Source of the DNA: Dinoroseobacter sp.
Lineage (GTDB): Bacteria > Pseudomonadota > Alphaproteobacteria > Rhodobacterales > Rhodobacteraceae
Length of the DNA stretch: 64,000 nt
Direction: 5' to 3'
Assembly: GCA_017643385.1 (NCBI GenBank)
Contig: JAEPNN010000001.1
Coordinates: 519,524 to 583,523 of the forward strand
Part shown: one piece after another, positions 61,659 through 64,000 of the stretch
Position numbering within the stretch: position 1 is the first letter of the stretch
Layout: the number at the start of each line of letters is the position of its first letter
Notes under the pieces: model-generated
What the model saw: the letters and a program-made list of their open reading frames with translations, nothing else
Told to the model about the DNA's origin: nothing
Databases searched by the model: none
Program-made: the position numbers and the translations under genes

Positions 61659-63776
61659 ATGGCACGCGATTATCCGTTAGACCGCTACCGCAACTTTGGC
61701 ATCATGGCGCATATCGATGCAGGTAAGACAACCTGTTCCGAGCGCATCCTCTATTACACCGGCAAGTCGCACAACATCGGCGAAGTGCACGATGGTGCTG
61801 CAACCATGGACTGGATGGAGCAGGAGCAGGAGCGTGGAATCACGATCACGTCCGCTGCGACTACGACCTTTTGGGAGCGTACCGAAGACGGCAAAACCGC
61901 CGAGACCGAAAAGCATCGCCTGAACATCATCGACACCCCAGGCCACGTGGACTTCACCATTGAAGTCGAACGTTCGCTGGCGGTTCTCGATGGCGCGGTT
62001 TGTGTTCTGGACGCCAACGCCGGTGTTGAGCCTCAGACCGAAACCGTTTGGCGTCAGGCCGACCGCTACAAGGTTCCGCGGATGGTTTTCGTCAATAAGA
62101 TGGACAAGATCGGCGCTGACTTCTTCAACTGCGTGAAGATGATCGAAGACCGTACCGGTTCGCGTGCCGTGCCCGTCGGTATTCCGATCGGCGCCGAGAC
62201 CGAACTGGAGGGCCTGATCGACCTCGTGACCATGGAAGAATGGTTGTGGCAGGGCGAAGACCTGGGGGCTTCCTGGATCAAAGCTCCGATCCGCGATGAT
62301 CTGGCCGATATGGCGTCTGAATGGCGCGAGAAGATGATCGAAGCCGCGGTCGAGCAAGACGACGACGCGATGGAAGCCTATCTCGAAGGCAACGAACCCG
62401 ATGTGGCCACTCTGCGCACCTTGCTGCGCAAGGGTACTCTGGCGCTGGACTTCGTTCCGGTTCTGGGCGGCTCTGCGTTCAAGAACAAAGGTGTGCAGCC
62501 GCTCCTGAACGCTGTGATCGACTACCTGCCGAGCCCGCTCGACGTTGTTGACTACATGGGCTTTAAGCCCGGCGACGAAGAAGAAGTTCGCGACATTGCA
62601 CGCCGTGCAGACGACGATATGGCCTTTGCGGGTCTGGCGTTCAAAATCATGAACGACCCCTTCGTTGGCTCGCTGACCTTCACCCGCATCTACTCAGGCG
62701 TCCTCAACAAGGGCGACACGCTTCTGAACTCGACCAAAGGTCGTAAAGAGCGCGTTGGCCGTATGATGATGATGCACTCCAACAACCGTGAAGAAATCAC
62801 CGAAGCCTTCGCAGGTGACATCATTGCGCTGGCGGGCCTGAAAGACACCACCACTGGTGATACCCTTTCGGCTGTGAATGACCCGGTTGTTCTGGAAACC
62901 ATGAACTTCCCTGATCCCGTGATCGAGATCGCGGTTGAGCCTAAAACCAAGGCCGACCAGGAAAAGATGTCGACCGGTCTGCAGCGTCTTGCAGCAGAAG
63001 ACCCTTCTTTCCGCGTGGAAACTGACCTTGAATCGGGCCAGACCATCATGAAGGGCATGGGCGAACTTCACCTCGACATTCTCGTGGATCGCCTGAAGCG
63101 CGAATTCAAAGTTGAGGCGAACATTGGTGCACCTCAGGTAGCTTACCGTGAGACGATCGGTCACGAGGTCGAGCACACCTACACCCACAAGAAGCAGTCG
63201 GGTGGTTCTGGTCAGTTCGCCGAGGTGAAAATGATCATCGCTCCGACAGAGCCCGGCGAAGGTTATTCGTTTGAAAGCCGCATCGTTGGTGGTGCCGTTC
63301 CAAAGGAATACATCCCTGGCGTTGAAAAGGGCATCCAGTCGGTTATGGACAGTGGCCCTCTCGCAGGCTTCCCAGTGATCGACTTCAAGGTTGCTTTGAT
63401 CGACGGTAAATTCCACGATGTGGACTCCAGCGTTCTGGCGTTTGAAATCGCAGCCCGCATGGGCATGCGTGAAGGCATGAAGAAGGCTGGTGCTAAACTG
63501 CTCGAGCCGATCATGAAGGTCGAAGTGATCACGCCGGAAGATTACACCGGTGGCATCATTGGCGATCTGACGTCGCGCCGTGGTCAGGTGACCGGTCAGG
63601 AACCCCGCGGCAACGCGATCGCGATCAACGCGTTCGTACCGCTGGCCAATATGTTCGGCTACATCAACACCTTGCGTTCGATGTCCTCGGGCCGTGCCCA
63701 GTTCACCATGCAGTTCGATCATTATGATCCGGTACCGCAGAACATCAGTGAAGAGATCCAAGCGAAATACGCATAA
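61659..63776 (+). CDS. fusA: Elongation factor G
   Basis: 705 residues. GTPase motifs [19 protein letters not shown] (G1), [14 protein letters not shown] (G2), [17 protein letters not shown] (G3), [12 protein letters not shown] (G4). Domains II-V follow to [17 protein letters not shown]. Translocase of translation and partner in ribosome recycling. Confidence 0.98.
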   Translation: MARDYPLDRYRNFGIMAHIDAGKTTCSERILYYTGKSHNIGEVHDGAATMDWMEQEQERGITITSAATTTFWERTEDGKTAETEKHRLNIIDTPGHVDFTIEVERSLAVLDGAVCVLDANAGVEPQTETVWRQADRYKVPRMVFVNKMDKIGADFFNCVKMIEDRTGSRAVPVGIPIGAETELEGLIDLVTMEEWLWQGEDLGASWIKAPIRDDLADMASEWREKMIEAAVEQDDDAMEAYLEGNEPDVATLRTLLRKGTLALDFVPVLGGSAFKNKGVQPLLNAVIDYLPSPLDVVDYMGFKPGDEEEVRDIARRADDDMAFAGLAFKIMNDPFVGSLTFTRIYSGVLNKGDTLLNSTKGRKERVGRMMMMHSNNREEITEAFAGDIIALAGLKDTTTGDTLSAVNDPVVLETMNFPDPVIEIAVEPKTKADQEKMSTGLQRLAAEDPSFRVETDLESGQTIMKGMGELHLDILVDRLKREFKVEANIGAPQVAYRETIGHEVEHTYTHKKQSGGSGQFAEVKMIIAPTEPGEGYSFESRIVGGAVPKEYIPGVEKGIQSVMDSGPLAGFPVIDFKVALIDGKFHDVDSSVLAFEIAARMGMREGMKKAGAKLLEPIMKVEVITPEDYTGGIIGDLTSRRGQVTGQEPRGNAIAINAFVPLANMFGYINTLRSMSSGRAQFTMQFDHYDPVPQNISEEIQAKYA

Positions 63777-63794
63777 CGGGGCGGCGGGGAGTAC

Positions 63795-63823
63795 CCCGCC
63801 CTACCCACCCACCGTAGGGCGGG
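63795..63823. repeat. GC-rich hairpin between fusA and tuf
   Basis: Perfect 10-base arms CCCGCCCTAC (63795-63804) and GTAGGGCGGG (63814-63823) enclose nine bases. A second smaller stem, CGGGG-agta-CCCCG, precedes it. No T-tract follows. It may modulate read-through or processing between fusA and tuf, or be a dispersed repeat. Confidence 0.65.
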
Positions 63824-63859
63824 CGCGGCTCGCCACCCAAAAACGACAAGGAGGCCACT

Positions 63860-64000
63860 ATGGCTAAGGAAAAGTTTGAGCGTACGAAACCGCACGTGAA
63901 CATTGGCACGATTGGTCACGTTGACCACGGCAAGACGACGCTGACGGCTGCGATCACGAAGCAGTTTGGCGACTTTAAAGCGTATGACGAGATTGACGGC
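63860..64000 (+). CDS. tuf: Elongation factor Tu (3' part outside window)
   Basis: The first 47 codons are visible: [20 protein letters not shown] followed by [15 protein letters not shown], the EF-Tu N-terminus with its G1 motif. AAGGAGG ends 5 bases before the ATG. Fourth gene of the str operon; the frame is open to the end of the window. Confidence 0.97.
   Translation, partial: MAKEKFERTKPHVNIGTIGHVDHGKTTLTAAITKQFGDFKAYDEIDG

Noticed and set aside
1..64000. CRISPR arrays, prophage or restriction systems
   Set aside because: No regularly spaced repeats, phage structural genes or restriction/methylase genes were seen in the window.

Overview
The window is a chromosomal segment of an alphaproteobacterium, most likely a marine member of the Rhodobacterales (Roseobacter group). 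I infer this from moderately GC-rich coding sequence, the str operon order rpsL-rpsG-fusA-tuf, an Mrp antiporter operon with fused A/B subunits, a form II cox-type molybdenum hydroxylase cluster, urtABCDE, an RTX/Hint protein and an arsR/aqpS/arsC/arsH locus of the rhizobial type. No assignment to a species can be made from the sequence alone.

Layout. 1-0.4 kb: 5' part of a uracil-DNA glycosylase-superfamily gene. 0.8-5.5 kb: capsule export ATPase and KpsE-like protein, KDO-8-phosphate synthase and a phosphohexomutase, all in one direction and probably serving KDO-containing surface polysaccharide. 5.6 kb: tRNA-Gln(UUG). 6.4-9.1 kb: large RTX-Hint secreted protein followed by a decayed RTX relic. 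9.3-20.3 kb: an 11-gene minus-strand catabolic operon (sugar-type ABC importer, bicupin protein, HpaI-type aldolase, alpha/beta hydrolase, RraA-like protein, and the tetronate enzymes OtnK, OtnC and OtnI) with a divergent GntR regulator. 20.3-21.2 kb: IS3-family remnant and gene-poor DNA. 21.2-27.9 kb: ABC1/UbiB kinase, an ICMT/NnrU-like membrane protein with a small upstream ORF, an AEC transporter, an SDR with a divergent TetR, and an iron-dependent alcohol dehydrogenase. 28.1-36.2 kb: form II CO-dehydrogenase-like hydroxylase (MoxR, CoxE, CoxG, CoxS, CoxL, CoxM) with divergent XdhC- and MocA-like maturation genes. 36.3-40.2 kb: a methyltransferase, then an operon of a DUF2256 zinc-ribbon protein and two photolyase/cryptochrome-family proteins. 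40.2-45.6 kb: TetR and a hydrolase, an orphan SqrR/BigR-like persulfide sensor, and the arsenic locus. 45.7-51.6 kb: urea ABC importer urtABCDE. 52-54.1 kb: DEAD-box helicase. 54.5-60.4 kb: Mrp Na+/H+ antiporter. 60.5 kb to the end: str operon, cut off inside tuf.

Points of most interest. (1) The photolyase operon at 37.3-40.2 kb encodes one protein in which the FAD domain comes first and a Rossmann-like domain follows, the reverse of the usual order. It also encodes a DPRP-type cryptochrome/photolyase without the four Fe-S ligand cysteines of its best-known relatives. (2) The tetronate-like operon lacks the dehydrogenase normally needed to feed OtnI, but carries a bicupin, a hydrolase, an aldolase and an RraA-like protein. 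It may encode an undescribed route into 2-oxo-tetronate. (3) The arsR operator overlaps the arsR start codon. (4) A 55-codon ORF with a good ribosome binding site precedes the membrane-protein gene at 23.4 kb. All functions are read by eye from motifs; no database search was possible.
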